A stretch of 64,000 nt of DNA from a bacterium. GTDB taxonomy: Bacteria; Myxococcota_A; Bradymonadia; Bradymonadales; Bradymonadaceae. Under the pieces are notes generated by a model, which was not told the DNA's origin, searched no databases, and saw nothing but the letters and a program-made list of their open reading frames with translations. How positions within the stretch are numbered: position 1 is the stretch's first letter; the number at the start of each line of letters is the position of its first letter. The position numbers were made by a program, and so were the translations under genes. Location of the stretch: positions 92,199 to 156,198 of the forward strand of contig JAUIBR010000011.1 in NCBI GenBank assembly GCA_030427705.1, in the 5' to 3' direction. Positions 53,039 to 62,048 of the stretch are shown one piece after another.

Positions 53039-54031
53039 CTATTTTTGTCGGAACCGAGCGGGGAAGGTCACACCATAATCGAACTGGCCGTTGGCTCCCA
53101 TCACCGTCGCTAAGCTGCGTACGCACTCGTCATGGGTTCTTTGAACAACCTCGGGTTCCGCGCATTCGGATTCGTAGGGAATGTCCAGCTCCATCAGTTC
53201 CATGTCGCCATCAGGCGGTGCGATGTACTGAAACTTGCCGCGTTCAAATAGGAATCTGCCAAGCTCAGACCCTTTTCCGTCAATGGATTCATACTGAGTG
53301 ATCTTCGTCATATTGCCGTTTTCGTACGCGGCATCGAACCAATAGACGGCGTTTCCTAACGGTCGGATTTGAACTCGATTGATTAACAAGTCCTTCAATG
53401 TAATCCGACAGAACTCTTCGCCGTCCTTGAAGGTCTTTACCTCGTCCCCATCGCCCTTCATGGTCAGTTTCCCTGATTCATCCCATGCTTCGATCTCTCG
53501 ACCAGAAGTCGCGCTTTCGGCGACAAGTTTCTTCTTCCCGTCTTTGTGGAAGTCCTTCCGCGAGCCTGTCCATTTGCCGTTTTCCCACGGCCCAGATTCG
53601 TGAAGCACCTGCCCCTTCACGGTTATTCGCACGTCGCCATGTAGCTGGCCGTCTTTGAAGCTCGTCTCCATTATGCGGTCCTTCTCGAGTTCATGAAGCA
53701 TGAACTTCCCGTCGAGCTTCCCGTTTTTGAACTCCAGTAGGCGAACAAGTTCGCGGTTCCCGTCGAAAACACGCAGGGGGCCATGCAACACCTCCCCATC
53801 AGGTGGGAATGAACAGTACTCCGCGCTCTTGAGTTCATCGCTCTTCAACACTTCGCGAATTGTTATCGGAATGCCAAAGAACTGCCCCTGTATCTCGGTG
53901 TTGTCGATATTGCGGTAGAGCGCATGTACGTCCCTGGTTTTGAACACCGTCGCCCCATCTGGGCACGGCGGCTTCTCGCATCCCACCGTCATCGCCAATC
54001 CAACAACCAACATCAATCCCCGAACCCTCAT
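53039..54031 (-). CDS. MORN-like repeat lipoprotein
   Basis: The ATG at 54031 has GGAGGT 4 bases upstream, and the product begins MRVRGLMLVVGLAMTVGC, a lipoprotein signal. The mature part has repeated 'FKNGKLDGKFMLHE' and 'FKDGQLHGDVRI' segments, typical of toxin_15/MORN-type beta hairpins seen in antitoxin-like or surface proteins. It is 330 residues. It lies divergent from the lipoprotein at 54175, with two palindromes between them. Confidence 0.75.
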   Translation of the reverse strand: MRVRGLMLVVGLAMTVGCEKPPCPDGATVFKTRDVHALYRNIDNTEIQGQFFGIPITIREVLKSDELKSAEYCSFPPDGEVLHGPLRVFDGNRELVRLLEFKNGKLDGKFMLHELEKDRIMETSFKDGQLHGDVRITVKGQVLHESGPWENGKWTGSRKDFHKDGKKKLVAESATSGREIEAWDESGKLTMKGDGDEVKTFKDGEEFCRITLKDLLINRVQIRPLGNAVYWFDAAYENGNMTKITQYESIDGKGSELGRFLFERGKFQYIAPPDGDMELMELDIPYESECAEPEVVQRTHDECVRSLATVMGANGQFDYGVTFPARFRQK

Positions 54032-54075
54032 GTCCACCTCCAGCTTTGTTTGCTTGGACACCATATCGAAGAAAC

Positions 54076-54092
54076 CGGCACGAAGCGTGCCG
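54076..54092. repeat. Dispersed palindrome CGGCACG-AAG-CGTGCCG
   Basis: Perfect 7-bp arms around a 3-base centre lie in the divergent promoter region between two lipoprotein genes. A second copy of the family is at 54112-54130, 20 bases away. Confidence 0.75.
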
Positions 54093-54111
54093 CCGTGCAA
54101 CAAAGTCATCT

Positions 54112-54130
54112 GCGGCACATAACGTGCCGC
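54112..54130. repeat. Dispersed palindrome GCGGCAC-N5-GTGCCGC
   Basis: Perfect 7-bp arms around ATAAC lie 45 bases before the start of the lipoprotein at 54175. Confidence 0.75.
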
Positions 54131-54174
54131 ACGTCCCTGTAGAGTTGCCTCTGTAGATTCAAACGAGGGGCACT

Positions 54175-55905
54175 ATGTATCGAAAGACTCTTGGGTTGTT
54201 CGCGCTCGTCATCGCGCTCTCCGGCTGTTCACGGTTCGTATCTTCTGAAGTCGTCACCGACCGCGAGGTCCTGAACGCCTACACGGAGACCGTTCGAACA
54301 AAAGGCGAGCTGGAGGTGAAGAACGTGACTTGGAAGGCGTACGTCTTTGAGGCGGAAGTTATCGAGCACGTGATGTGTACGGACATCGCCAAGGAAGACG
54401 TGCGCCTGACGAAGAACCAGGTGAACACGACCGAGAATGTTTGGGTCGACGTCGGAGGTGGTCTGGCATTGTCCGGCGTTGCGGCGGGCCTCTTTGTGGT
54501 CTCGCAGTCCAAAGACGACACACCGGACCCGCTTGACCCCGACGCCAACACCGAAAAGCAGAACTGGCAAACGGGTGCCATCCTCACGGGTTCAGCGGGC
54601 GTTCTACTGCTTGGTTATGGACTCATGACAGCGGTCAAAGGCGTGGATCAGACGCTCGGAACATCTGAAACGACCGAGGTCATCTCGCGCAGTGAACGCA
54701 AGCGTTGTGGCGACGTCCCCGGCACACATGAACTGCTCGTTCGGCACGGTGAGAGCGCCATCAAAATCCCCACGAAAGCGGGGCGTGCGACATACGACTT
54801 CAAGAAGAACCTTGCGCTGTGTGACCCGAACTTCATCGGCAGCCCGGCGCGGGTAATCGGTCCAGACGGCAAGACTCACCACGAGCTTAACATCGATGAT
54901 TGTGCCAAAGCGCGGCGAGCGCAGATTGCGCTTGATGAAGTGAACAAACAACTCGAAGCCGTCGAGCCGGATTTCGCTAAGAGTTCAGCACTGGTGACCC
55001 GAAGCGAAGGTGACCTTTCGTGGCAAGAGCCCAACCCGGCTGTCGTCGGCCTGTTAAGCGAAATTGGGGTGGCACGTGTTTCGATGGACAAACGTGCCAA
55101 CGAGGTCGCTGGTACGATGGTGGTCGAGTTCAAAAAGGAGCTCGATGCGCATGGCTTCAGCCATGAAGCACATCGTCTTGCGTTGAATTCGATCGGTGCA
55201 GCTGCGTTCGCAAACCTCGATCCGGAAGCGACATTTCGTAAGACCTATGGGGCGTTGTTGCGCGACCCGGAGTTGGACTGGTCGATGTTCGAGACGCTCG
55301 TCACTGAAGATCAGTATATCTCCGGATGTGTTGTTCAGCAGCACTGCCCGGGGTGGTGGAAGGATGACACATGGAAGCGGACCGCGCACAAGGCGTTCAC
55401 CGTCCGCGCTGACCGACACGACCAACAGGCCGCCGACCTTGAATCCAAGACGAAGAAACTCAAACGACGAATAACGCTGGAAAACGCGCAGGCGGTTCAG
55501 ATGGCGATTCAAGCCGGCGCGGATTATCAGGCGACCTGGTGCACCTCACCAGTTCCGACGTTTGAGCTCAACGACGCATGTGTGCGTTTCAACAACGCCA
55601 ATATCGTTGGGCGTGAAGAACTCTTGTCGGCCGCGGACAAACTGCACCAGCAACAGGTCCGATTCACTGCGAAGGAGTGGAGGAAACAATTTAAAACATG
55701 CCGAAAAGTGGCATCAGGTATAGAGAGTTTCAAGGGCATATCGTCGCGGGACTGTGGAGCCTCATGCCGCGCGGCGCTCGATAAGCTCAGAGCCGATTTC
55801 CAACGACTGAACAACTTCAGCGTGCCCGACGCGGCGTGGGACGAACCCACACTGCGAAAGGTCCGCTCGGAGTGCGAGAAAGCCAACTGTCCAACATGTC
55901 CATAA
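54175..55905 (+). CDS. Large lipoprotein of unknown function
   Basis: The 576-residue product has a signal peptide and lipobox (ALSGC), then two hydrophobic Gly/Ala helices (near residues 91-110 and 125-145), and a long helical C-terminal region with paired Cys (CxxVASG...CGASC, CEKANCPTC). It is probably anchored on the membrane and may span it. The next gene begins 10 bases after the stop, with a ribosome binding site AGGGG, so the two probably form an operon. I recognise no family. Confidence 0.7.
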   Translation: MYRKTLGLFALVIALSGCSRFVSSEVVTDREVLNAYTETVRTKGELEVKNVTWKAYVFEAEVIEHVMCTDIAKEDVRLTKNQVNTTENVWVDVGGGLALSGVAAGLFVVSQSKDDTPDPLDPDANTEKQNWQTGAILTGSAGVLLLGYGLMTAVKGVDQTLGTSETTEVISRSERKRCGDVPGTHELLVRHGESAIKIPTKAGRATYDFKKNLALCDPNFIGSPARVIGPDGKTHHELNIDDCAKARRAQIALDEVNKQLEAVEPDFAKSSALVTRSEGDLSWQEPNPAVVGLLSEIGVARVSMDKRANEVAGTMVVEFKKELDAHGFSHEAHRLALNSIGAAAFANLDPEATFRKTYGALLRDPELDWSMFETLVTEDQYISGCVVQQHCPGWWKDDTWKRTAHKAFTVRADRHDQQAADLESKTKKLKRRITLENAQAVQMAIQAGADYQATWCTSPVPTFELNDACVRFNNANIVGREELLSAADKLHQQQVRFTAKEWRKQFKTCRKVASGIESFKGISSRDCGASCRAALDKLRADFQRLNNFSVPDAAWDEPTLRKVRSECEKANCPTCP

Positions 55906-55914
55906 GGGGAAACC

Positions 55915-56829
55915 ATGTCGAAAGAACAACCGTCTAAGAACCTCGATCTGTTTGAGCGCAAAGTTGTGTTCCGAACCGCTCGCGGCTACTTCCTGTTTCT
56001 AGCTGTTACCGCGATCTTGATGTTCGTTTTCGGGGCGTTCATGGGCGCCAGTGGCGTTCTCTATACGCTTCCGGACGAGCCGCAGAAGCCAGCATTGCCG
56101 CCTGAGGTGCCCGAACCGGCGCCACTGACATTTCAAGATGTCGAAAAATTCAAGAAGGCCCAGAAAACATCGGATGAAGGAGTCGAAGTCGTTGAAGATC
56201 CAGAGCCTGAGTTTGCGGTCGCTGCGGGTGCAGCGGAAGACATCGAAGAGACTCAACTGCAGAAGAACCGTCGTGAGCTCCAAGAACTGCTTGAGGAGCT
56301 GAAGACACTTTTCCCTGAGCCCGAATATAGTTGGCAGAACCAATACGAAACGCGTTGTGTGCGCTCGTCTCCATATGGTTGCCTGAAGCGAAGCAAGGAC
56401 CTGGTCAAGAAGGGTATTGTCGAGGTGTTGAGCAGCGGAATCACAAAGCGTGAAGACTCTGATTTTTCGCTGTTGCTGCCGTTGCTTCGGGACGTTCGCA
56501 ACGCGGTTAAAGCCGCCCCGGTACACGAGCGCGGGTCCACGATTCTACCTGCGATGGAGGCACACCGCGCGCGATGGAATGAGTATCATCGCAACACATT
56601 AGGCCGCGAGCTCGAGGTTGGCGCGCTCTTGGCTGACTACGACCGGGCTGTGATGGACCACAAAGAGGACGTGGCCAGAATCGAAGCTGAACAGTCGGAC
56701 AAGCAAATGATGGGCATGTACGGCGTCTTGTTTGGCCTTGGCTGTTTGGTCTTCGTTGGCGTGTTCCTCGCCCACCTGGCGATTGAGCGGCATCTTCGGG
56801 AACTACGACAAATTATGGCAGGGGGCTAG
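55915..56829 (+). CDS. Two-helix membrane protein
   Basis: The 304-residue product has an N-terminal helix (about 24-52), a long coiled-coil, acidic middle, and a C-terminal helix (about 266-290). It resembles a membrane-anchored scaffold, with the middle outside the cytoplasm or in the periplasm. It is coupled to the preceding lipoprotein gene. No named family. Confidence 0.65.
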   Translation: MSKEQPSKNLDLFERKVVFRTARGYFLFLAVTAILMFVFGAFMGASGVLYTLPDEPQKPALPPEVPEPAPLTFQDVEKFKKAQKTSDEGVEVVEDPEPEFAVAAGAAEDIEETQLQKNRRELQELLEELKTLFPEPEYSWQNQYETRCVRSSPYGCLKRSKDLVKKGIVEVLSSGITKREDSDFSLLLPLLRDVRNAVKAAPVHERGSTILPAMEAHRARWNEYHRNTLGRELEVGALLADYDRAVMDHKEDVARIEAEQSDKQMMGMYGVLFGLGCLVFVGVFLAHLAIERHLRELRQIMAGG

Positions 56830-56918
56830 GGGCTCGGGGGCTAGCGGCTTGAGGGCTCGCGGCTCGCGGCTCGGGGGCTCGCGGCTAGAGGCTAGCGGGC
56901 TCGGGGGCTCGGGGCTCA
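56821..56918. repeat. GC-rich heptamer repeat array
   Basis: About 13 units of 7-8 bases, (G)GGGCTA, GCGGCTC, GGGGCTC and similar, begin within the last codons of the preceding gene and run through the gap. The same kind of array lies at 22-67 and 62021-62046. Confidence 0.85.
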
Positions 56919-57005
56919 GGTTGACGCAGAACTGTATTGCCACGGGGGATTGAGCGCACTTAGAGTTGGGTTGAGGCCATTGGAGAGCACGCGGTGCGAG
57001 ATGAG

Positions 57006-57839
57006 ATGACCCAAATTCAATGCACAAACGCGCTGCGCAAGCAGCTTCCCGCTTTGGTGGATGTCTTGGCCGTCGACGGCGCGAAGCTTCACAATTGGTC
57101 GGCGAAGCTTATCGATGATCAGCGCCCGGCTGTTGTTGTGGCCTTGAACGAAGAGACATCGGCAGCGGCGATTGCTTTCTTAGACCCACCGGAAACCCTG
57201 CGCGAGCGGCTCGCCCAATCAGTCGCGATCGAGCTGCGCAGGCACGGAGTTGGCGAGGACGCGATTCGGCTTGAGGTCGAGGCGTTGTCGAAAGCGGAGT
57301 ACGCCAAGAACACCAACCGTAGCTTGATGGGCAGCCTGAACGAGGCTGTCCACTACGTTCGTGCTCGTCTGGAAGACCTTGAGAATGCCAGCCACGGCGA
57401 CCTCTTGGATATTTTGGTTGGGCTGAATCGATGGTGCCACACAGGGAACCGCGCATTTACGTACGCGGACGAGGGCATCGCAACTATCTTCGGCGTTCCC
57501 AGGATCGAAAGAACCCGCAAGGCCGAAACTCGGCTCGAGGTATTCCTTCGATTTTCAGACGACATTTGGGAGTTGGACGAATTATTACCAGACCACTTCC
57601 GAATCGCCAGAATGGCATGGAATGCCACCGATCGTGTTGCGGACATGCCCCCGTTCTTTCAGGACGATATCATCGAGAAACTCGATGGTAAGATGACTTT
57701 GGACACGTACGACGATGCGGTCTCAGTTCGTCGCAATGGGTTCAAGCAACACAAGTGGTTCATTGAAGCCATGGAGTTTGGTGATGACGGGGTTTTGATT
57801 CAAACCGTCGATCCCGTAACGCCGCCCAGCTTTCGCTAA
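57006..57839 (+). CDS. DUF6933-like protein, copy 2
   Basis: The ATG at 57006 gives 277 residues starting 'MTQIQCTNALRKQLP', with 'WSAKLI', 'ALNEETSAAAI', 'ETLRERLAQSV' and 'KNTNRSLMGSLN' in the same order as the protein at 9013-9873. The C-terminal part has 'FLRFSDDIWELDELLPDHF'. This copy has no small upstream gene like that of copy 1. Function of the family unknown. Confidence 0.65.
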   Translation: MTQIQCTNALRKQLPALVDVLAVDGAKLHNWSAKLIDDQRPAVVVALNEETSAAAIAFLDPPETLRERLAQSVAIELRRHGVGEDAIRLEVEALSKAEYAKNTNRSLMGSLNEAVHYVRARLEDLENASHGDLLDILVGLNRWCHTGNRAFTYADEGIATIFGVPRIERTRKAETRLEVFLRFSDDIWELDELLPDHFRIARMAWNATDRVADMPPFFQDDIIEKLDGKMTLDTYDDAVSVRRNGFKQHKWFIEAMEFGDDGVLIQTVDPVTPPSFR

Positions 57840-57907
57840 ATGGCGCCAACGGCGGCTCCCTTCGGCGCATCAATCACGCGTGTTTTCCCAAAGTAGGTTA
57901 CGTTACC

Positions 57908-60466
57908 TCAATCCGGCCGCACTACGGAAATCAACTCCAATGCCACCTCGCTACGAACGATAGGATCAACGACGTCCCAAGTAAGCAGCGACTCTCCACA
58001 ACCAAACACTACTTGAGTCATCGTCACGTTCTCCTCTGCAGGGATTTCACGCATGTGTAACCAATCCTCAAAATAAACCTCAACATCAATACCGCGCAGA
58101 TTTCGGCGATGAGCGCTAAACCAGCCCTCATCCACTTTGGACCGTCGCCAACCTTTGCGCTCCAGACCAAATGCGTATTGGGGCGCTGGTGTCGAACAGC
58201 CAAAAAGCAGGTTTAAGTCATTCTGGTTTTCAACGATTGGGCGGTCCAATTGGCCGAAAGGCTGGATGATTTCGAAATCTGCGAAGACGCGTGCCCAAGA
58301 GTGAAGCTCGCTCGCGAACTCCAACGGATGCAACAAACCTACCTCACCTTGGATGTCTACTAATGTGTCGTTTGCGTCCACAAGTTCACGAGCCTCGTCG
58401 ACCCGAAATGTTCGGGTCACTGCGCCTTCATGAAACTCGCCCCATACCAAACGTCTTGTGAGGTTGACCATCAACGGGTGTTCGACCAAACACCTGATGA
58501 ATTCGTCTGAGTCCCAACGTCGGCCCTCGACCATGGCGGTTTCCAATCGTTTGAGTTGCTCGACTGCGATCGCGGACACGCCCTTCTTGAGTGTTTTGAA
58601 TTTCTGGTTCTCATCCGGAGCTTGTTCGCCGTCAGTCTTTTTCACACGAGGAAGACTCTTCAACACGTTACCTTCGCTATCGAAGACGACGGGGTTCAGC
58701 ATCTCGTCGAAACGCACCTCGAAACTGCGTGATCCATAGTCGATCGTCATCGAGCCACTGGAATCGAGGTCGAATCCCGGTATTAAGCGGTCGGCCAGTT
58801 GTTCTGGAGTCATCTCTAGCGCCTGGGCGAGTTCATCAACGATGTGTAATGCATGAGTCTTTATGCTCTTGTATTTAACCTTTTGGGAGATGTTGTAGAC
58901 GTTTGTGAGCGCAAGGTCTGAACCAATTGTCCGAAGGACATCGAGTCCAATCTTGGCGCGCTTGGAAGCACCATCGCCGGGCCATTCGCGGATCAACGGC
59001 GTGAGAAAACGCACGGTCTGGTCTGTTCCAAACCAACCTAGCGCGTACAGCACCCAAAACTGAGCGGGTGGATATCCTAAAGCCTTCCAAATATCGAAGA
59101 CTGCCAGCGCAAAGATCTCCAGAGAGTTTGATGTACAGGTTCTCCTTAACGCCTCGATTCCTGAGAAAGGCTGCGTCAATGTTGAGTGGGCTAATGCGCG
59201 TTCAACATTGTTCATCGCGTCATCACTCAATGGTAACCCGGTCGTTTCTTCGATTAGTCGTGGAAAGACATTCGGCGACCACCAGCGAGCGGGTTTCTTT
59301 GCCTTTATTAGAAATACAGCGCGTTTTGTGCCCCACGGTGGGTTGACTAGGAACTCCGGCAATGCCTCTACAGGGGCCGTTTCAGTCGGCTCCGGTGGTC
59401 CGATAGCTGCCATGGTCTCCAAGAATTTTCGACCGCTCGCATCAACGATACCCAAAGCAGTGTCCAGATAGGACGGATATTGCGTCAGGAAATGATGATA
59501 ATCTATCGCTAGCGGGCCCAGTTCGGGATAGAGCGCGAAAGCTTCAGGAGAACGGATGTGTTCGAGTACCGTCCAGTCAACCGAATCGATCTCCAACCAT
59601 TCCTTAAACACCTTCGTCGCAGCTAATCCAAAACGATCCAAAACAGCCAACATGATTGCTGGTTCTGGCACGAACTGGATTGTCTTCGCGAACTCGACCG
59701 CTTGAGCAACATCGGCCGCAGATGGAACAAGCCAAGACGCGTGTCGAAATTCTCTGATCTCCATTGTCAATGATGCAGGATCAATGCGACGAGCCAAATC
59801 TGTGTTTGGTAAAGCGATGACGGCAAGATACTTGAAGCAGTCTTCCCATGAATCCCAGTTTCGTTCGACAAACTCGGTGGCTTCTTCGTAGTCCGTTTGA
59901 TTGGCAGCAGCCAACCAGTTTCTTAACCGGAGGATGTGATCCAAGAACGCGATAGCTCGATAGGCGACGTAGTTATCGGAGGTTCGTATCTGGTCAGGGT
60001 GGTCGTCCCCCGCCACAATCAGCAGCAATGCTTCAAGAGTGTAGGTAAATCCGTGACGACGAACGAGCCACTTCAGAAACGGTTCAGGATAAAGCCGAAG
60101 CGGCTCTTCCAGTCTAAGCATTACCAGGCTACCGCGCTCACCGGCTCGACGCCGGCGCAGGGCATCTGCCAAGATTTCATCGACTTGGTGGAACTTGGCT
60201 AATGGAGGGTCACCGGTCACCTCTTGTTCCGCATCTATGCCAAAGCTGTTTGCGAAGATTCCCAACCTACTGGTCGTGAGCATCACATCTTGTGGCCAAA
60301 CGATTTCACCGGCCGGAACCTTGTTGGTAGCCAAATCAAAATCTCCAGAAACCCGTTGCTGTTGATCGAAACTGGTCTCTTGCCACGACAACTTCGACTT
60401 GCCGTGTTGATTCCCGAAACCGTTTGCGGTGTTGGCCGAGATTAGTGCACAGGAGGGACAGATCAC
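57908..60466 (-). CDS. DUF4132 family protein
   Basis: The product is 852 residues if the GTG at 60466 is the start; a later start is possible. The middle holds helical repeats, and the end matches DUF4132: 'LTRRLVWGEF', 'LVDIQGEVGLLHPLEF', 'WARVFADFEIIQPFGQLDRPI'. This family includes the MolR-like proteins and is often found near WGR-domain proteins. Its function is not established. It lies divergent from the GyrB-like gene. Confidence 0.7.
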   Translation of the reverse strand: MICPSCALISANTANGFGNQHGKSKLSWQETSFDQQQRVSGDFDLATNKVPAGEIVWPQDVMLTTSRLGIFANSFGIDAEQEVTGDPPLAKFHQVDEILADALRRRRAGERGSLVMLRLEEPLRLYPEPFLKWLVRRHGFTYTLEALLLIVAGDDHPDQIRTSDNYVAYRAIAFLDHILRLRNWLAAANQTDYEEATEFVERNWDSWEDCFKYLAVIALPNTDLARRIDPASLTMEIREFRHASWLVPSAADVAQAVEFAKTIQFVPEPAIMLAVLDRFGLAATKVFKEWLEIDSVDWTVLEHIRSPEAFALYPELGPLAIDYHHFLTQYPSYLDTALGIVDASGRKFLETMAAIGPPEPTETAPVEALPEFLVNPPWGTKRAVFLIKAKKPARWWSPNVFPRLIEETTGLPLSDDAMNNVERALAHSTLTQPFSGIEALRRTCTSNSLEIFALAVFDIWKALGYPPAQFWVLYALGWFGTDQTVRFLTPLIREWPGDGASKRAKIGLDVLRTIGSDLALTNVYNISQKVKYKSIKTHALHIVDELAQALEMTPEQLADRLIPGFDLDSSGSMTIDYGSRSFEVRFDEMLNPVVFDSEGNVLKSLPRVKKTDGEQAPDENQKFKTLKKGVSAIAVEQLKRLETAMVEGRRWDSDEFIRCLVEHPLMVNLTRRLVWGEFHEGAVTRTFRVDEARELVDANDTLVDIQGEVGLLHPLEFASELHSWARVFADFEIIQPFGQLDRPIVENQNDLNLLFGCSTPAPQYAFGLERKGWRRSKVDEGWFSAHRRNLRGIDVEVYFEDWLHMREIPAEENVTMTQVVFGCGESLLTWDVVDPIVRSEVALELISVVRPD

Positions 60467-60578
60467 AACCCTAGTTCTCGGCTTTGTTCGACCTCAAATA
60501 CGATAAATTGTGGTAGACTGGTTTCCACGTTTCGCTCCATTTTGCGGGCTTCGTTTGCGGTCTTTCGGAGACATCACA

Positions 60579-61586
60579 ATGGGCAACTACACGGCCGAGG
60601 ACCTGAAAGTCATAACCACCATCGAGGCGGTGAGAAAACGCCCCGGAATGTACCTCGGTTCAGATGAACGATTTGTGGAAAATGTCGCCGAGGAAATCGT
60701 CTCGAACAGTCTGGACCAGTTTCATGCGGGTCTAGCCGCATGGGTGAAGGTTGAGGCATCTGGCCACACTGTCGAGGTTACGGATGATGGCGGCGGGATG
60801 CGGTTCGTCGCTGAATCGGACGAGCTTGCGGTGGAGGTGTTTCGGCAAATGCACTCGACGCCATCCAGATTCAGACATGCGCCCCACGTTCACATCGGAT
60901 TGCACGGTGTTGGACTCGCCCCTTTAAATGCGCTCGCGAAGAGCATGCTCATCGAAACGTGGGTTGACGGCACAGGGTATCGGCTACGGTTCGAAAACGC
61001 GGAACTCGTCGGACACGTCGAACACGACATCGGTCCTGGGCATGGCACTCGCGTTCGTTGGGTTGGTGATTCGAGTTACTACAACCACCACGAGCTAAAC
61101 ACAGCTAGCCTGCGCGCGCTTCTGTGGCACGCAGCACATATCAACGCAGGCATGACCATCGAGCTCAACGGCGAGCGCTTCTGCGCGCCAAATGGGCTGC
61201 TGGATTACGCGTACACGTTGATGCATCCGGCCACCCATTGGGAGCCTCGTGTCCATCACCTCAAAGGCGAACACAACAAGGTACGCTACGAGATAGTATT
61301 GCTGGGCGAAGCCGAAGAGACGCGGTTCACGTCATTCGCGAATGGTCTGCAGAACCGCGGCGGTGGTTCACATCAAGACGCGCTCGCCGAGGCAATTGCC
61401 GATATAAAGCCGCCCTTTGCGGTGGCTTTGATTCATATCATCGCGCTCAAACCCGAGTATGCGGCGCCCACAAGGGACAAGTTGCGGATGCCGGGGCTCG
61501 ATGAGGTTGTTCGACATGCTCTGGAACAATCCCGCTTGTCCGACTTACAAGAAACAAAAAACCCCGCGAATCGCGGGGCCGAGTAA
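60579..61586 (+). CDS. Orphan GyrB-like ATPase (GHKL plus transducer, no TOPRIM)
   Basis: The 335-residue product matches GyrB/ParE N-terminal regions: 'EEIVSNSLDQ' (N box), 'VEVTDDGGGM' (G1), 'GLHGVGLAPLNALAKS' (G2) and a transducer part with 'FANGLQNRGGGSHQDAL' and 'PTRDKLRMPG'. The TOPRIM domain and the rest of GyrB (normally about 800 residues) are absent. It may be a stand-alone ATPase or a regulator of a topoisomerase. The C-terminal end overlaps a hairpin at 61562. Confidence 0.8.
   Translation: MGNYTAEDLKVITTIEAVRKRPGMYLGSDERFVENVAEEIVSNSLDQFHAGLAAWVKVEASGHTVEVTDDGGGMRFVAESDELAVEVFRQMHSTPSRFRHAPHVHIGLHGVGLAPLNALAKSMLIETWVDGTGYRLRFENAELVGHVEHDIGPGHGTRVRWVGDSSYYNHHELNTASLRALLWHAAHINAGMTIELNGERFCAPNGLLDYAYTLMHPATHWEPRVHHLKGEHNKVRYEIVLLGEAEETRFTSFANGLQNRGGGSHQDALAEAIADIKPPFAVALIHIIALKPEYAAPTRDKLRMPGLDEVVRHALEQSRLSDLQETKNPANRGAE
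61562..61578 (-). terminator. Terminator of the RRM gene
   Basis: CCCCGCGA and TCGCGGGG pair with a one-base centre. On the minus strand the hairpin is followed by six T, an intrinsic terminator design. It ends transcription of the RRM gene and lies inside the last codons of the GyrB-like gene. Confidence 0.75.
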
Positions 61587-61612
61587 TTAACGTTTATGTT
61601 TTGTAGGGCGTC

Positions 61613-61864
61613 TTAGCGACGGTCTCGAGCGACGTTCACGTTGAGCGTACGTCCATCAAGCTCTTGCTGGTCCATTCCAGCGATTGCGGCTTGCGCGTCT
61701 TCAGCGTTGTCAAAAGTGACAAAGCCGAAACCACGGCTGCGGCCGGTGTCGCGGTCGGTAATGACGACAGCGTCGGTTACCGTTCCATACTCTTCAAAGG
61801 CCGTTTGAAGACCATGTGATTGAGTTCCCCAGCTGAGACCACCTACAAACAATTTGTTCGACAT
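61613..61864 (-). CDS. Small RRM RNA-binding protein
   Basis: The 83-residue product is a single RNA recognition motif with RNP2 'LFVGGL' and RNP1 'RGFGFVTF', and a short basic tail. Single-RRM proteins occur in cyanobacteria and some Gram-negative bacteria, where they bind RNA and often respond to cold or stress. A terminator lies just after its stop and another just upstream, so it forms a short independent transcription unit. Confidence 0.92.
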   Translation of the reverse strand: MSNKLFVGGLSWGTQSHGLQTAFEEYGTVTDAVVITDRDTGRSRGFGFVTFDNAEDAQAAIAGMDQQELDGRTLNVNVARDRR

Positions 61865-61916
61865 TCTATTCTTTCCTTATGCATCCACCTGGATGCCATT
61901 CCTGTAGAAACAAAAA

Positions 61917-61942
61917 AGCCCTGAGCGAGATCGCCCAAGGCT
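61917..61942 (-). terminator. Terminator between the RRM gene and the large gene
   Basis: A 12-bp stem with G-T pairs (minus strand AGCCTTGGGCGA/TCGCTCAGGGCT) is followed by a T-run. It lies about 100 bases after the stop of the large gene at 62049 and should end its transcript. Confidence 0.65.
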
Positions 61943-62020
61943 CAAACGTTTCTTTCGTTAAGCTCTCACCATTTGAGAGACGCCGCGGTTATAGCTGGCG
62001 CGATGGGCGCTGTCAAACTT

Positions 62021-62046
62021 GGGGCTTGGCTCGGGGGCTAGCCCCC
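62021..62046. repeat. GGGGCTAG-type repeat with palindrome
   Basis: Short GGGGCTT/GGCTCG units end in the 14-base palindrome GGGGGCTAGCCCCC (62033-62046), 3 bases before the stop of the last gene. Same unit family as 22-67 and 56821-56918. Confidence 0.6.
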
Positions 62047-62048
62047 AA

